64,000 nt of DNA from Tilletiaria anomala UBC 951. Its lineage: Eukaryota; Basidiomycota; Exobasidiomycetes; Georgefischeriales; Tilletiariaceae. Shown piece by piece: positions 1-11,866 of the stretch. The notes beneath the pieces were generated by a model. The model saw nothing but the letters and a program-made list of their open reading frames with translations, had not been told where the DNA came from and did not search any database. Location of the stretch: NCBI RefSeq assembly GCF_000711695.1, contig NW_013547014.1, forward strand, positions 124,001 to 188,000, written 5' to 3'. A program made the position numbers and the translations under genes. Position 1 is the first letter of the stretch; each line of letters starts with the position of its first letter.

Positions 1-3000
1 TTTGCCGAGGCTTGCATTCTGGCTGCCCTCGAACGAAGTGAAGAGGCGAAGCGCAACGGACGCAGCGAGGGACAACGCCATGGGAAAGGCGAGGCGGAAG
101 ATGCACAGCCATATACAGAGTCGCAAACAGAGAAACACGCGGATGTAGAAAGCGGAAAAACTGCATTTGCGCGGCAATTCTTACAAGATCGTCTACTCTT
201 TGCTGTGCAGGAGGATGAGCAGCCAGAGGACGAGGTGCATCATCAACATGTCCTCAGGCACGCACAAGGCATGTACTCGAATACGTTACCCACCGGCGCA
301 AAAAGGCAGGCCAAGCGGCGGCGAACCGATACTAACTCCGGTACGAGAGGGCAGACACAGCCAAGGACACAGTCTCTGTGGCTCTTTCGCGTCTGCTTCT
401 ACGACTCGACTGAGGGAGCCGCTGTCCCTCCCGCGAGCGCAAGCTTGTCCTTCTGCGATGCTGTCCTGCGCTTGTCCTCCACCTTGCCCGATCAAGCCGA
501 TCCGACAAATTTCTCACACACCCCAACATCAGCGAAACAAAGGCAGCGGCCACTGTCGCAGCTGCTGTCGCCATCCGAGCAATTTCAACTTTCCGCGCTC
601 GAGAAAGCGTGTGCAGCTCTGCAGCACGAGCTCCCGCTTCTCATGCTCGAGACAGAAAAGCCGGACCACACGATCACGCTCGAGGAGCTGAGGAACGATG
701 CGCTCGTGTGCGACGCGTTGCAGCGCGCTCTGCATGGCGCCTTCGTTGCCTGGGCCTTGCATCGGCAGCACCACCCTTGCAAACCCCTGGACCCGTCTGG
801 CGCGTTGGGTGCGCAAAGAAATCAGGCCGCAGGCGATGGCCTCGATGTTGATAATCGGGGAGACACGGGGGAGGAGGATGTATATCCCGTTCGCTGGCGC
901 GACGGTATACTGCTGCGACCTAGATTCCGACCACCTCTGAGGTGGCCGAGGCACAGTACGTACGACGATCAAGAAGAGAGAGATTGTAACATCGGAAGGA
1001 GCCGCACTGGCCACCTGCGCTCCACCTCGCACGTTGGCATTACACACGCGCACGCCGAAGCAAGTTCTTCCATCAATCTACGCGCGTTCATCTCCCCTTT
1101 TATTTTGCAGCTGCACCTCTCACGCCAGCCCCAGGATACAGCGTGGAATCTCTTTCCCCTTTCCGTGCGGTCTCCTAGGGAAGACCGGGATCCGGCTGTG
1201 ACGTGCGCTTGGGACGGCGAGTGGGATCCCGGGCCTTGTCTCGCGTCCGACCGCGTTCCTCGCTCTGGCGCAACGCTGCTCCTCGCTCCTCTTGGCGTCC
1301 AGGCTACGTTCGTGGATCGATGGATGAAGGCAGACATCAACCTTCTGCAAAGGGATGCAGCTAGAGACCACGCGGTCGGCGTGTCGACCTTGCATGCTTG
1401 GGAGTCGATGAAAGAGGAGCTCAAGACGCGGCTCCTTGCAATGGGCTGTCTCAGCTCGCCGGAAGTGGAAGAGGATCTGGAGAGGGATCGTTACATCCTT
1501 TGCAAGCGCCAAGAAAGCGAGAATGAGAATGAGAATGAGAATGAGAAGGACGGCGGTGGTGCCGCTGGCGCGCAAGGGCAAGTCCAACAAGGCGAAAATG
1601 ACACCAGCACGGGAAACACGCGCGTCTTCCTCTGGCTGCAATCGCTTTGTTACCTTGCTGTACCTCGTCATGTTGGCACTGAAGGGAGCCACGTCGAAGG
1701 GATCATCAGCGCAGGCGAAAAGACGAAGACGGCGTCGGTGATTGTGCCAGCCGTGGAGCGACTCAATTTTGCGACACCTCAGCGACTCGGAGAAGTGCTG
1801 GACAACTCTCGGAAAGCATTGCAGCGCCTCGCCAGTGCCAGGACCAAGACCCGGCAGGAGGCTGCACCGCCGATCACACCACCTCCGCCGCCGGCCCAGC
1901 TATCGATTGTCGATGCGCAAGGCGGCGCACAAGTGGCACTGACTGCCACTGCTCTTAAAGGGGTAGCTCTTAAACAAGAGCCCTCAATGCAATCTGCTGT
2001 CGAGGAGCAGCCGCAAGAATGGAGGTTGTCTCATGCCGCGACCGCCGAAGATGCATGGTCCAGCTCCGAAGGTGATGCAGACTTGTGGGGCGAAGCGGAT
2101 GGCGAAGACGGCAGAGATGTGTCGCATTCGAGCTCCGATCGACAAGGCATTGTTGTCGACTCTCCGAATCTCAAGTGTACCTCTCCTACAGGGAACCAGG
2201 CAGAGTTACTGCCGCCAGCAGCTCATATCGACTCGGTCGAGGCATTCGGATCTGATCACCCAAATCCCGCCTTTGGCGTTGAGGCCTCTTCGGCACCTGC
2301 TAAACGTGCGTTCGAAGATATGGACATCGTCACGGATGTCGACTTTGACTTTTTCGGTGGGGGTGGCATCGTTCTTGCTGATCTACCAGCTGATACCAAC
2401 GTAGCAGCCAAGCAAGGCCAGCTTCACGCTTATGATGCACCTGCTCCGAACGCTGCATTGGAAGGGCATGCTTCTTCGGGTCCGCCCCACAGCACATCTC
2501 TTGCTGCGCCCCTCTTGGTTCTGCAGCAGATATTTCCTCGCCATCCAGCAGGCGCTGTCACTGGGACAACCTTTGCAAGCCTCGATGCGCCATCTCTACC
2601 CGCGTTCACTCCTGGCTCGTTGACAGCCTCTTCTCCTACCATGGGCCCGCTCCTCGGCAAGACGCCGCAAACACCTGGAGACGAGCAGCATTTCGTTCCG
2701 GACTCGGTAGCCATTGCGAACTTTGACAATGTCCGCTCCTCCGTCCAGCAGAGTGCCGATGAGGATCTGAGCGCAAAGTCGGTAGATTACGACCTTGACT
2801 ACCATCTGCTCGGCTCAATGCGGGCAATGATGCCACGTGATCTGCCCACTGGTGATATGGCTTCCAAGTATGAAGAGGGCAAATTCGCCGTTCCGGTCGA
2901 TGGCAGCACATCAACGCAGGCTAAACCGAATGGCGATGCTCCCGACCTGACAGTACAGTTGCAGGCACAGACACAGACGCGCCTACAGGCAAGCACAAAG

Positions 3001-5138
3001 GCGCAAGCACAGGGAAACCCGCATTTGCAGGGACAGGCTCCACCTCGTAAGAAACGGCTGCTGGCCACTCTTCGCCACAGGCACATGAATGATGAAGAGT
3101 TGTCCGAGCTGGGAACAGCAGATGCTTCGGTCAGCGGACAAAGTGACTCTGATGACAGTGACTCTGAATCTGAGGCTGATCGAGGGCATGCAGTGGACGA
3201 AGTGCAGACGCTCAAGTCGCAGCTAGACCTTCTCTCGCATGCCGTTAAAATTGTCGTTGGGCGTGTGTCTGTGCATTCCCGCACTCGCGCACTCACTGTA
3301 CGCGGCCGGCAGACATCATCGGATGCTCAAGTGGAGGATCGGTTGTACAATCCGTCCTGTACAAGGCTTCTGCATTATGGTGCTCGTGTTCAAGGTGACG
3401 CACAAGTCCAGTCCATGGGTGACGAGTGTGAAGGTTGCGACGTCGCCGCAAGGGCCATCAAAGACCCAAAGGCTTTCGCAGCGGGATCAATATCGCGAGT
3501 TGGCACTTTGCAACTGCTAGAGCAAACGCAAATGATCGTGAGCAGCGCGGGGTCTGTCCTCAAGATAAATGCGGCCGCAGTGCCATTTTGGAGTAAATTG
3601 AATCTGGCACCTGTTGCGGGTCGGAAGAACGTCACATGTCTTTTGCTGGTCGAGGAGTCATCTGAAGGCTTCATTGGCGACACGCGGCGTCGACTTGACG
3701 TGTGGAAGTATAGCTACGAGGTGAGAAACAGGAAGGGGTAAAACATCTATGCTACGATACTGAACCGCTTCACACCTTTTAGAGCATGTCCTTGGGCACT
3801 TTCAGTCAAGTAGATGTGGCCATCATCGCTGCCAGTGATCCACGAACCCCTGCATTAAGCGAGCTGAGAATGGACAGCGGTGAGCCAGTAACATAGTGTG
3901 AGAAGGCATATTCCGCTAAAACTGCTTCTTCATTCAGAGCGTTGGAACAACACGATCCACTCGTTGGGCACAAGAGTCAATGCGGCTGCCGCACATGACA
4001 AGTACACAGTGCTTTGGGTGGCTGGATGCAAGGAAACACCCGATCAAGAGATCCTAGGGGCGATACAGGTGGATTTGCGGCTTCTGTGTCGCAAAGCAGG
4101 TAACCCGCAGCCATTCGTGACGGTCGTGGAGCTTACCGCAAAACGACCTTCCTACCTCGACTGCTTAGCACTCTACGATAGTATCGAAAGCAGCTCGCCG
4201 CCGGAAGCTACGCGCCACCTCCACCGAGAGCTAACACCCTCCGGACACAGCTTCCAAAGTCCAGCATTCGCCCTTGCACCTGCTACCTACCGTCAATCGA
4301 AACATTTCTCTTTGACGTGGCCGCATGTCTCGGACTCTCACGATGCAACTGACTACCTCGTTCACGTGGCCTACGACATTGATTTCACTGGCAGCATCTG
4401 GACCGCATGTATCGACAATAAAGCCCAGCTTTCGGAGACAAAGCAGTCGCCGAAGAGTGGCAAAACATACGATGACTTACTCACGGTCTGGACTAACGCG
4501 GTGTCTTTTGCCAGAAGGGCTTCGCAGAAATGCACAATTGTCCTCTGCCACAGCTGCTCATCTAGGGAGGAAATCCGACTGGGTAAGCCTAATTGCACAT
4601 TGCATTAATGATCTCAGCTGACCAGGAGCGCATAACAGGTTGCTTCAAGAACATTGCGGCCGAGCAAAAGCCACCATGGATAGAACACGTGATTTTCTTG
4701 TGCTTGGACCGGAGTACTCCAATCGCCCTGCCATGGGAGAGACTAGCTCCGCCAGGGCATGATTTTCCTCAGCAAGCTAATGCAGCCCGCGACAACTCGC
4801 TCATGCACGATTCGTCTCGCCTGGATCTCGCCTGGACCTTCCCGCCTGCGCGCCTTATCCACGATCTCTGTGACGTTTCACCTCTTGCATCTGGCCTGTT
4901 GGCGTCTCGCCGCCTCTGCTCGGCGACCGCATCTTCTTGGTCGACAGAGAACTACATTCTTCACATCCTAGCTACCGTGCCGGAAAGTTCCGCGGGAATG
5001 GAAGAAGTCATGCAACAAGTTCTCGTGTCTTTCCACGAGCTGAGAACGGTCACCAAGCTCCGACTTGCATGCGACCTGCCGTTGCCGTGGCACGTGGCCG
5101 CCGTTCGAATATTCGCAGCTGCTAGTGCGAAGTATTGA
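1..5138 (+). CDS. MED13: Mediator subunit 13 (Med13/Srb9/Ssn2), 5' partial
   Basis: Subunit of the Mediator CDK8 kinase module, which represses or tunes RNA polymerase II transcription in the nucleus. The frame is open from base 1, so the start lies outside the window. Model: join(<1..3720, 3783..3879, 3938..4582, 4639..5138), 1653 codons visible, phases closing exactly. Family signs are the acidic motif VDFDFFGGGG near 2340-2365, a long disordered Ser/Gln/Pro-rich middle with an NLS-like PPRKKR, and a conserved C-terminal domain ending in SFHELRTVTKLRL and LPWHVAAV. Intron 4583-4638 has a CTGAC branch site; an alternative acceptor at 4617 is in the same phase. A pyrimidine-rich acceptor ending at 1110 may close a further in-frame intron in the first third, which I left unspliced. 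The 3' end faces EAF7, 46 nt between stop codons. Identity fairly sure; the N-terminal third is weakly conserved. Confidence 0.8.
1516..1547 (+). repeat. In-frame hexanucleotide tandem repeat in MED13
   Basis: About five copies of a GAGAAT-type hexamer encode an alternating Glu-Asn run inside the disordered middle of MED13. The unit is a multiple of three, so copy-number change would keep the frame. Confidence 0.85.
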
Positions 5139-5184
5139 TGTATCTCATGCGCCTGCATCTGTAGCATATGCGTTCGTCTACTGC

Positions 5185-5941
5185 CTATTTGCGTGTGCTT
5201 CTTCGACCCTTCGCTGGCGGTGGTCCGGAACGGCTCCCAGAACGAGTCCCCCGTCGTGTCGGTGCCTCCGCTTCATCCTCGCCATCTTGCTCGGGCTCAT
5301 CGTCTTCGCCTTCGCTTGGAGGGGCAGAGCGCTTCACGCTCTTTTTGACTGGACTTTCCACTTCCGTCAATTCATCATCTGATAAATCTTCTTCGCTGCT
5401 TTCTGGCGCTCTAGCGCGTTGAGCGATCATGTTCTCGAACTCGAACGTTTGCGAGAGTATAAAGCCCTCCTCGCATTGGGGGCAGCGGTTTTCTGGCATA
5501 TCCTCGCTGTCGTCTCCCCCATCGGCCTCACAGCTGTCCTCGTCATCTTCTTCGTCCTGGACGCCTCCCTCTATTTTGTATTCCTGAAAATTACCGTAGT
5601 ATGGCGTAGCGATTCAGCTCTTGGTCCTCCTCCAAAGCACATAACACCCCATTGAATGCACTCACGAGCTCGTTCAACGCTGTCAGATCGTACCATTCTT
5701 CCAGTTTGTTCCAAATCAGCTTCGAATCTTGCAGCGCTGCTTGGCCAGTTAAGGGTGGCCTGCTATCCTCTTTTCGAGATTCATCTATTTTTTCCACGGC
5801 TTGCGAGAGCTTCTGGAGTATCCGAATCAGGTGGAAATGACGATGGATACCAACTGGGCGATGAGAGGAGACCGCACTCAAAAGCGCACTCTCAACCTCG
5901 ATGTCATCAAGGAAGGCAACCTCATCGGGCATGACTGTCAA
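5185..5941 (-). CDS. EAF7: NuA4 subunit Eaf7 (CT20/MRGBP family)
   Basis: Subunit of the NuA4 histone acetyltransferase (Eaf5/7/3 module) that links it to transcribed chromatin. Model: complement(join(5185..5583, 5666..5941)), 224 aa. The first exon has the family core: an acidic start, VESALLSAVSSHRPVGIHRHF, then IWNKLEEWYDLTALNEL. The second exon is acidic and ends in an Arg/Ser/Lys-rich tail, as in fungal Eaf7. The intron (82 nt) has a GTGAGT donor, a GCTGAAT branch site and a TTTTCAG acceptor, and joins phase 0 to phase 0. A CPQC pair just before the Phe-rich segment is not a feature I associate with Eaf7. A second Met at codon 4 could also start the protein. Convergent with MED13 and upstream of the 3' end of RQC1 on the same strand. 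Confidence 0.85.
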
Positions 5942-6327
5942 TCCGTGGGAGATGGCTTATATGAAGGATCCAAGATCCTTGAACGAAGATTGGACTTGTT
6001 AGGGAAAGAGAATATGAAGGTGGCAGGTGAACCCCAAAAGAGAACAACACAGAGCAGGTGGGGTACAACTTCAACTTTCGCGTGGCAACTTGCGTCATAC
6101 ACCATCAATACATGTTTATTGCAGTGAAACGACCTCAGGATGCCATTGAACAGGCTCGGAGAAGGGTCTCCAATGGAGACCATCATCGAAAACCACAAGC
6201 AAAGCAATGGTGTATTGGAACCGCATATTGCTGGGTGCGGACGACACGGGAGTCTTCCGTGAAACACAGCATTTGTTGCATTTGATGCATCATTAATCAC
6301 GTCATAGGGACAGCTCGATTACAGATG
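5942..6327. other. Intergenic, EAF7 promoter / RQC1 3' flank
   Basis: 386 nt between the EAF7 start and the RQC1 stop, both on the minus strand. It should hold the EAF7 promoter and the RQC1 3' UTR. Open frames here lack family resemblance; I see no RNA gene or repeat. Confidence 0.6.
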
Positions 6328-8900
6328 CTATTCTGGTCTACGAGCTTGCAAAAAAGCCATGAGTCTCTCCAGAATCCCACGAGCATCATGTTGCTGTCCT
6401 TCAACTCCTCCTTGTGCCTCTCGGCCACCGTTGGCTTCGCCATCCTCGTCACCGTTCCAGCCACCAGGATGCATTTGCTGGATCAGGTCATTGAAGAATC
6501 CGGCCTGTGGAAGCCGATGAGCATCGGATGACTAGGTCAGCGAAAGAGCGAAGACAGGACGCGTAACAGGAGAAAGCACGACCCACCTGCTCCTCTTGCG
6601 GCAGTCGATCCTGGGCATCCTGAATCATCCTCATCAGATCTTGCGCGCCTCGCCTCCCGCCGGGTCCACCCCGGTTCGAACTTGGCATGCGACCAGAGAT
6701 GTCAGCAAAATATTCATCATCGAATCGGGTGCCGTAAGCAGGTGGAAACGGATCGGATGCTTCGAGCAGCTCTGAGCGCGACGTCACATCGGGCGGCATA
6801 AGCGAGATCAACTGCTGGCGCAATGTGTCGGGGATATCCGAAACGATTACATGGCGGTAGATGCTGGTGAGCGTTTCACCATCTGGAGGATTTGGTCTGC
6901 GCGCCTTTTTTTTAATGACAGGCCAAACTCGCCTAAAAGTCTCCGAGAGCCATGACTGGTGGTCGTGATCCTTCCAAAGCGACTCGGAACGTGCAGCGTA
7001 CAGATGGCTGAGGAGGTGCACATAGGCATCGCGTCCATTGATCTCCGAATATGAGCTTGCGACTTGTAGCGACGGGTCATCAAGAGCTTCCATGGGAATT
7101 TCTGTGCCGAGCTTCTTTAAAAGCACTGGCGCAGCTATAGGGTGCAGACCCATCGCTTCCTCTAGCGCCGTATTGCTCTTTGCATGGTCCTGGGGGCATT
7201 GAGGACAGCCTCGTGAGCAGCTATACAGGTGACAAGCGTCAGAAGCGAAAAGAAAGCTGCTCACATGATTTCTTTCTTCTCTCTCGATCCCTCGATATGC
7301 GAGGGCCTTAGCGAACTGCCATCCCACAGCCCATTCCACACTTCCTCTTGCCTGAGTGAGGGCCTCATCCAGCTGCAACACCCACTTGTGGCTTGAACTC
7401 TTGATTGCGAGAAAGTCTACCCATAGCAGCACCGCATGTGGATCTGAGGGTGCCGCTATGGATAGCAATAGCTTGCACCACTCGAGCGATGTGCGCCATG
7501 TCCCCCGGCGCCCTAAGTAATTGATGTGACGGTGTGCGGCGAGATAGAACCCGCGGTTCTCTATACGCGAGAAGTCGACTTGCGCGGGACCGGAGGAAGA
7601 GGTGAGAGAGGATACGAAAGATGGATTTGCACACCGCTCGTAGGCAAATAACGCTCGAGAGACAAAGTCACCAGCTTGACCCAAGTCGCCCTGATGTCGT
7701 AAGACCTCGCTCAGTTGTAGCAAAGTGTCGATATGCCAGGGGTAGATCCGAATAAGGGTGTGCAACGAGTTGGGGTCATACCTGTGGCATGGGAGTATGG
7801 GCAAGGTAAATGATTCAGGGATGGTTCGACAGGGCTAGCTACGACAAAGCACGACACGTACGATCGAACCGCTTCGAGAAAATTGTACTGTGCTTCTTTG
7901 TAAGCCCTCGAATGAATCCACGAGCAAATCTTGCCCTTCCCTTCTTCTACGTGGTCCTCCATATTCATGCCCGTGAAAGTCTGCGCGATGGGCAGCCATT
8001 CAGGCTTTGGCTGCACGAGCACACATCGTAACCGCATGTTGGGATTGTGTGCTGCGTTCCGCATTCTGGCTGCTCGCCCGCCTGCAGCGCCGCTTCCGCC
8101 AGTGCTGCGCGCTTCGGACTCGTATGCCTTCACAGCTGCCGCTCCAAAAGTCCTCTTCAGCTCGACAAAAGGATCAAAGTTCTGCGCTGTACAGCTTAGC
8201 GTTGATCGCAGCTTGTTGAGAAGGCAGTACTCTGTGCTTGATGATGCCGGCGCTCCGGAACCTGTAGATGCTACTGCCCCGCTTGTTGCATCCGACGTGG
8301 CTCGCTCCTGCGCCAAGAGACGATCAAACTCGTCCATACTCATGTCCTCCACATTTCGCTTTTCTCCCTTGGTCAGCGCTCTGGCATTCGTATACTTGCT
8401 GCCTCCTTTGGACAGTCCAAGTGTGCCTTTGTCTGTACTGGGAGTAGTGGACCCGCTTGCTTCACCGGTTTGTAGGGCATCTTCCGTTTGCAGTCCCTTG
8501 CTTCGGTTCTTCTTTTGCTTTTTCTTTTTGGTCTTTGAGCTACCTTTCGCCGGTGCAGACTCGGTCTCTCTTTCTTGTTCGTTCCCTTCGTCTTGTTCCC
8601 GCTCTTCCTCATCTGAATTCAAGCTGAGCTGGAGATCGGTACCGTGCAGAGATCTTTAAGCACAGGAGCACGGAAAAATTCCTACGAACCGAAACTCACG
8701 GCTGCAAATGCACTGACAGGCTGTGCTTGTACGGTTTTGCAGTTCGAGCTTGGGGATGCATCCTTTACATTGCCCGCTTCTCCATCTGCTTCCTCGATCT
8801 TGTCTTCGCCTGGAGTAGAAAGTCTACCTGCCTGTTTCTGTAGAGCTGCAAGCTCTTCCTCCTCTCGCGCTTGCCTCTTGGACATGCGTTTTGCCGCCAT
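6328..8900 (-). CDS. RQC1: Ribosome quality control protein Rqc1/TCF25 family
   Basis: Component of the ribosome-associated quality control complex (Rqc1, Rqc2, Ltn1, Cdc48) that handles stalled nascent chains on 60S subunits. Model: complement(join(6328..6504, 6587..7189, 7265..7781, 7862..8628, 8700..8900)), 754 aa. The basic N-terminus (MAAKRMSKRQAREEEEL) leads to SAFAALSLNSDEEE, then a Lys-rich stretch (KTKKKKQKKNRSKG). The TCF25 core follows: QYNFLEAVRSYDPNSLH and YPWHIDTLLQLSEVLRHQGD. It ends with a Gly-rich acidic segment. Intron 7190-7264 is 75 nt and open in frame; I splice it because it has GTGAGC, CTGAC and CCCAG signals and encodes an unlikely Cys-rich insert. Divergent from HEM12 (568 nt shared promoter). 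Confidence 0.88.
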
Positions 8901-9468
8901 CTTGGCACGTTGTTGAGGGGGGGACGAAGGGCAGACCTGCCTTGTGTCCCCTCTTCAAGACCAATGTGTTCCCACCTATTGCTATTACGCAGTAGCTGAA
9001 TGGTCCAAGCTGGTGGCAGTGTGGATACCAGTCCGTTCCCAAGGCAATTGACATGTCGAAAGCACAAACAATTGCTGCTATGACGCAGCTAACGACTGAG
9101 GACTCCTTCAGAGAAGCGATCAGTTGTGAGGAGTTGACCTGATGTCTAATCGGTGCAATTTTCTCTCGCCGGACAACCCCAGCTACCAGCGGTCCGCACC
9201 TCTCATCAAGTTCCTGCTCTTCTAAGTCCATGAATGACTTATAGACTCCTTGCCTCAATCCTAATTCATTCGTCCCCATCAGCGCATTATAGCCAGAAAT
9301 AAGGGGGGAACACTATTCATCCCAGATCAGCCTTGATAACAACTCTGAGAAGCGCCATTTTGCGCTCGGCAATCTTCAGCAGCGCCTGGGTCGTTCTGTG
9401 CCCCCCTGGGCTAGATTTCCATTTAACTGCCACAGTTCAGCATAGCTTCAGGATTATCATCACCAGGC
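8901..9468. promoter_or_regulatory. Divergent promoter region RQC1/HEM12
   Basis: 568 nt between the two start codons. A 151-codon minus-strand frame overlaps this stretch and the RQC1 start but shows no family resemblance and is not called. No TATA box or RNA gene was recognised. Confidence 0.5.
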
Positions 9469-10820
9469 ATGGTCCAAGAATCTCAGGGTGGCGGAGGCAC
9501 CGCCGCAACGCTAATGAAGCATCTCAACTCCTTCACTACCAAAAAGCAGGCCGATGAGTCCAAGTCCAAAGACCCAGAGCTGCGCAACGATCTCATCATC
9601 AGAGCTGCACGGGGCGAGGCGACCCCGAGGCCTCCCGTCTGGGTCATGCGTCAAGCCGGACGATATCTTCCAGGTGAGCCCCTTTCCCTTCATGATACGG
9701 AGCCCAGAAGGGACGAGGCAAAGAATTGACGCACCAACATCTGCCACACCCTCTAGAATTTCGGGCGCTGCGAGAGAAGCACGATTTTTTCGAGTGCTGC
9801 CGTGTACCTGAGCTAGCAGCAGAGATCACGCTCCAGCCCATTCGACGCTACCATGGACTTCTCGATGCGGCTATCATCTTCTCTGACATTCTCGTCGTTC
9901 CGCAGGCTATGGGTCTCGAAGTCGAGATGCTGCCAGGCAAAGGCCCCCACTTCCCCGCACCGCTGCACAAGCCGAGCGATATGGAGAGGCTCAAGAAGAA
10001 AGTCGATGTCAAGAAGGAGCTTGGTTATGTCATGGATGCCATCAAGCTCACGAGACAAAAGCTCGAAGGAAGGGTACCTCTCATCGGCTTCTGCGGTGCA
10101 CCATGGACGCTCATGGCATACATGATTGAAGGTGGCGGAAGCAAGGAGTTCGAAAAAGCCAAAAAGTGGCTCTGGGCACACCCAGAGGAAAGCAAGGAGT
10201 TGCTGCAGCGCATCACAGATGTCTGCATTGAGTTCCTGGTTGCACAGGTCCGGGCAGGTGCCCAGCTGCTTCAAGTCTTTGACTCATGGGCTGGCACCTT
10301 GTCCCCATCCGACTTCCGCACATTCAGCCTACCCTACCTTCGCGCCATCTCGGCTGGCGTCCGCGATGCACTATCGTGCAATTCGCGTGCATGCGTCCCA
10401 CTGATCTGCTTTGCCAAAGGCGCCTTGGGTCACTCGCTCCCGGAAGTCAGCAAGGCGGGCTACGATGTCGTCGGCCTTGACTGGACTGTTGAGCCGAGCG
10501 TCGCACGCCGGATCGTTGAGATGAGCTCGCCGGGCGGTACTTCCTTGAAGGCTGGAGCCGGTGCCAATGAGGCGGCGCACCGCATCGCGCTACAGGGCAA
10601 CCTCGATCCATCCGTGCTCTACGCGGGTAAGGAAGCAATCCGGCAGCAAGTAGACAAGATGTTGCGCTCGCGCAAAGGCGGATTTGGAGGGTCCGGCGCA
10701 CACATTGTCAACCTTGGGCACGGCATTACTCCTGGTGTGGATCCTGAGGACATGAGGTACTTCCTCGAGTGCGTACACGAGATCGGTCGTGAGGTCTGCA
10801 GCGCAAAGGAAGAAGAGTAA
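9469..10820 (+). CDS. HEM12: Uroporphyrinogen decarboxylase
   Basis: Decarboxylates the four acetate side chains of uroporphyrinogen III to give coproporphyrinogen III, the fifth step of heme synthesis, in the cytosol. Model: join(9469..9673, 9757..10820), 422 aa; the 83 nt intron splits the Glu codon of the first signature. That signature ([17 protein letters not shown], about residues 55-71) and the second ([16 protein letters not shown]) are both intact, as are IFSDIL and the C-terminal NLGHGITPG with its substrate-binding His. The protein has a ~50-residue hydrophilic N-terminal extension and a Gly/Ala-rich insert before GNLDP. It runs convergent to SPT4, 113 nt between stops. Confidence 0.97.
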
Positions 10821-10933
10821 AAAGGGGTTGAGATGTTCCTTGTCGACCGCAGCTCGATTTGGGTGATTTTTGTAATACAACAATGCGGGAGCAGAAACAA
10901 TGCGATGCGACGCTCTCAAGACGTTCGTTGTTG

Positions 10934-11401
10934 CTATTCATATTGTTCTGGTAATCGGCCGGTGGTCTTGACCGCATATAGACCCGGTACTCGTTTCTCT
11001 AGGCATGTGCAAGCATTCGATGAGCTGCCTCACCGAATTGAGCCTTCTTCTGCGCGAGGATACTCACCTATATGCTGCCATTTCGCCACCCAGCTCTGAT
11101 CGGGGTGGATCATAGAGACAAGTCCATCAAAATTGCTCGTGGTGCAGTCGAGAACTGTGTCCTGCGACCCTTGCATCTGGTCGCACCCAACATGCCGGCA
11201 AAGGGAAAGCCAAGTCAGCAGCAATTCTTTCGCTTCTTCGTGGCATCTACTCCAGCGCAGTCTTCGAGAGCAGACTGAACAACACACCTGCAGTACAGCC
11301 TCGCAGTTGGGGCAGCCTCGCGCATTAAAGTCGGCACCGCGTTGGACGAACTGACAGCGCAAGCACGCTCGAAGCTTAGCGATGTCGGCTTTGGTCGTCA
11401 T
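10934..11401 (-). CDS. SPT4: Transcription elongation factor Spt4
   Basis: Small zinc-finger partner of Spt5 (DSIF), which clamps elongating RNA polymerase II. Model: complement(join(10934..10998, 11068..11176, 11288..11401)), 95 aa, close to the usual family length. The zinc ligands are Cys13, Cys16, Cys30 and Cys33 (LRACLRC ... GCPNC). The middle exon starts MQGSQDTVLDCTT and ends SWVAKWQHI; the last 65-nt exon supplies the family ending KRVPGLYAVKTTGRLPEQYE. The start was chosen at the ATG before TTKADIAKLRACL because family members begin just there; an upstream in-frame ATG at 11467 would add 22 unconserved residues. Intron 1 is 111 nt and open in frame but carries donor, CTGAC branch and acceptor. 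Confidence 0.95.
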
Positions 11402-11866
11402 CTTCGCCTCGTCCGTGCGACAATCAAGCTCGAGAACAGGATGCGTGGAGGGGAATGAATCGACCACACAGCAAGATCTTTATCCTCACTGAGATCGGCT
11501 TGAACGCAACGAAGCAAACACCCTCAGCAAATGGAGGCACACCTCACACTGGGCAGCCAACAGAGACGACGAGAGAACCTTCAGGGTGTGGGTCGTAGGA
11601 GGGGAGATGAGAGCGACGTGTGGGAACATAGTCAAACCAAGTAGGGTTACATATGAAGAGGCAAACTATGGAGACGTATGTGCATCAGAGGATTGGAAGC
11701 TCAATTTTGAATGAAGTGAATCAATCACAGCTTGAATGCAACTCGTCACGACCACTGCTGAGTTCATGCTACAGCGTTGGATGCCACGGTGTACGCACTA
11801 AGCTTACCATCAGCCGTTCCAGATTGCGAAATCGAGCGGTACCTGGGCGTTTTGCATCCCGCCAGC
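11402..11866. promoter_or_regulatory. Divergent promoter region SPT4/CBC1
   Basis: 465 nt between divergent start codons. It probably holds both promoters and 5' UTRs. An ATG at 11780, in frame with CBC1, gives a non-conserved extension and was not used. Nothing else was recognised. Confidence 0.5.

Noticed and set aside
6660-6690. GGTTCGAAC-like tRNA B-box
   Set aside because: It sits inside RQC1 coding sequence and no A-box or cloverleaf fits around it.
8824-9279. 151-codon minus-strand frame upstream of RQC1
   Set aside because: Overlaps the RQC1 start in another frame, no recognised domain, unlike the codon style of neighbours.
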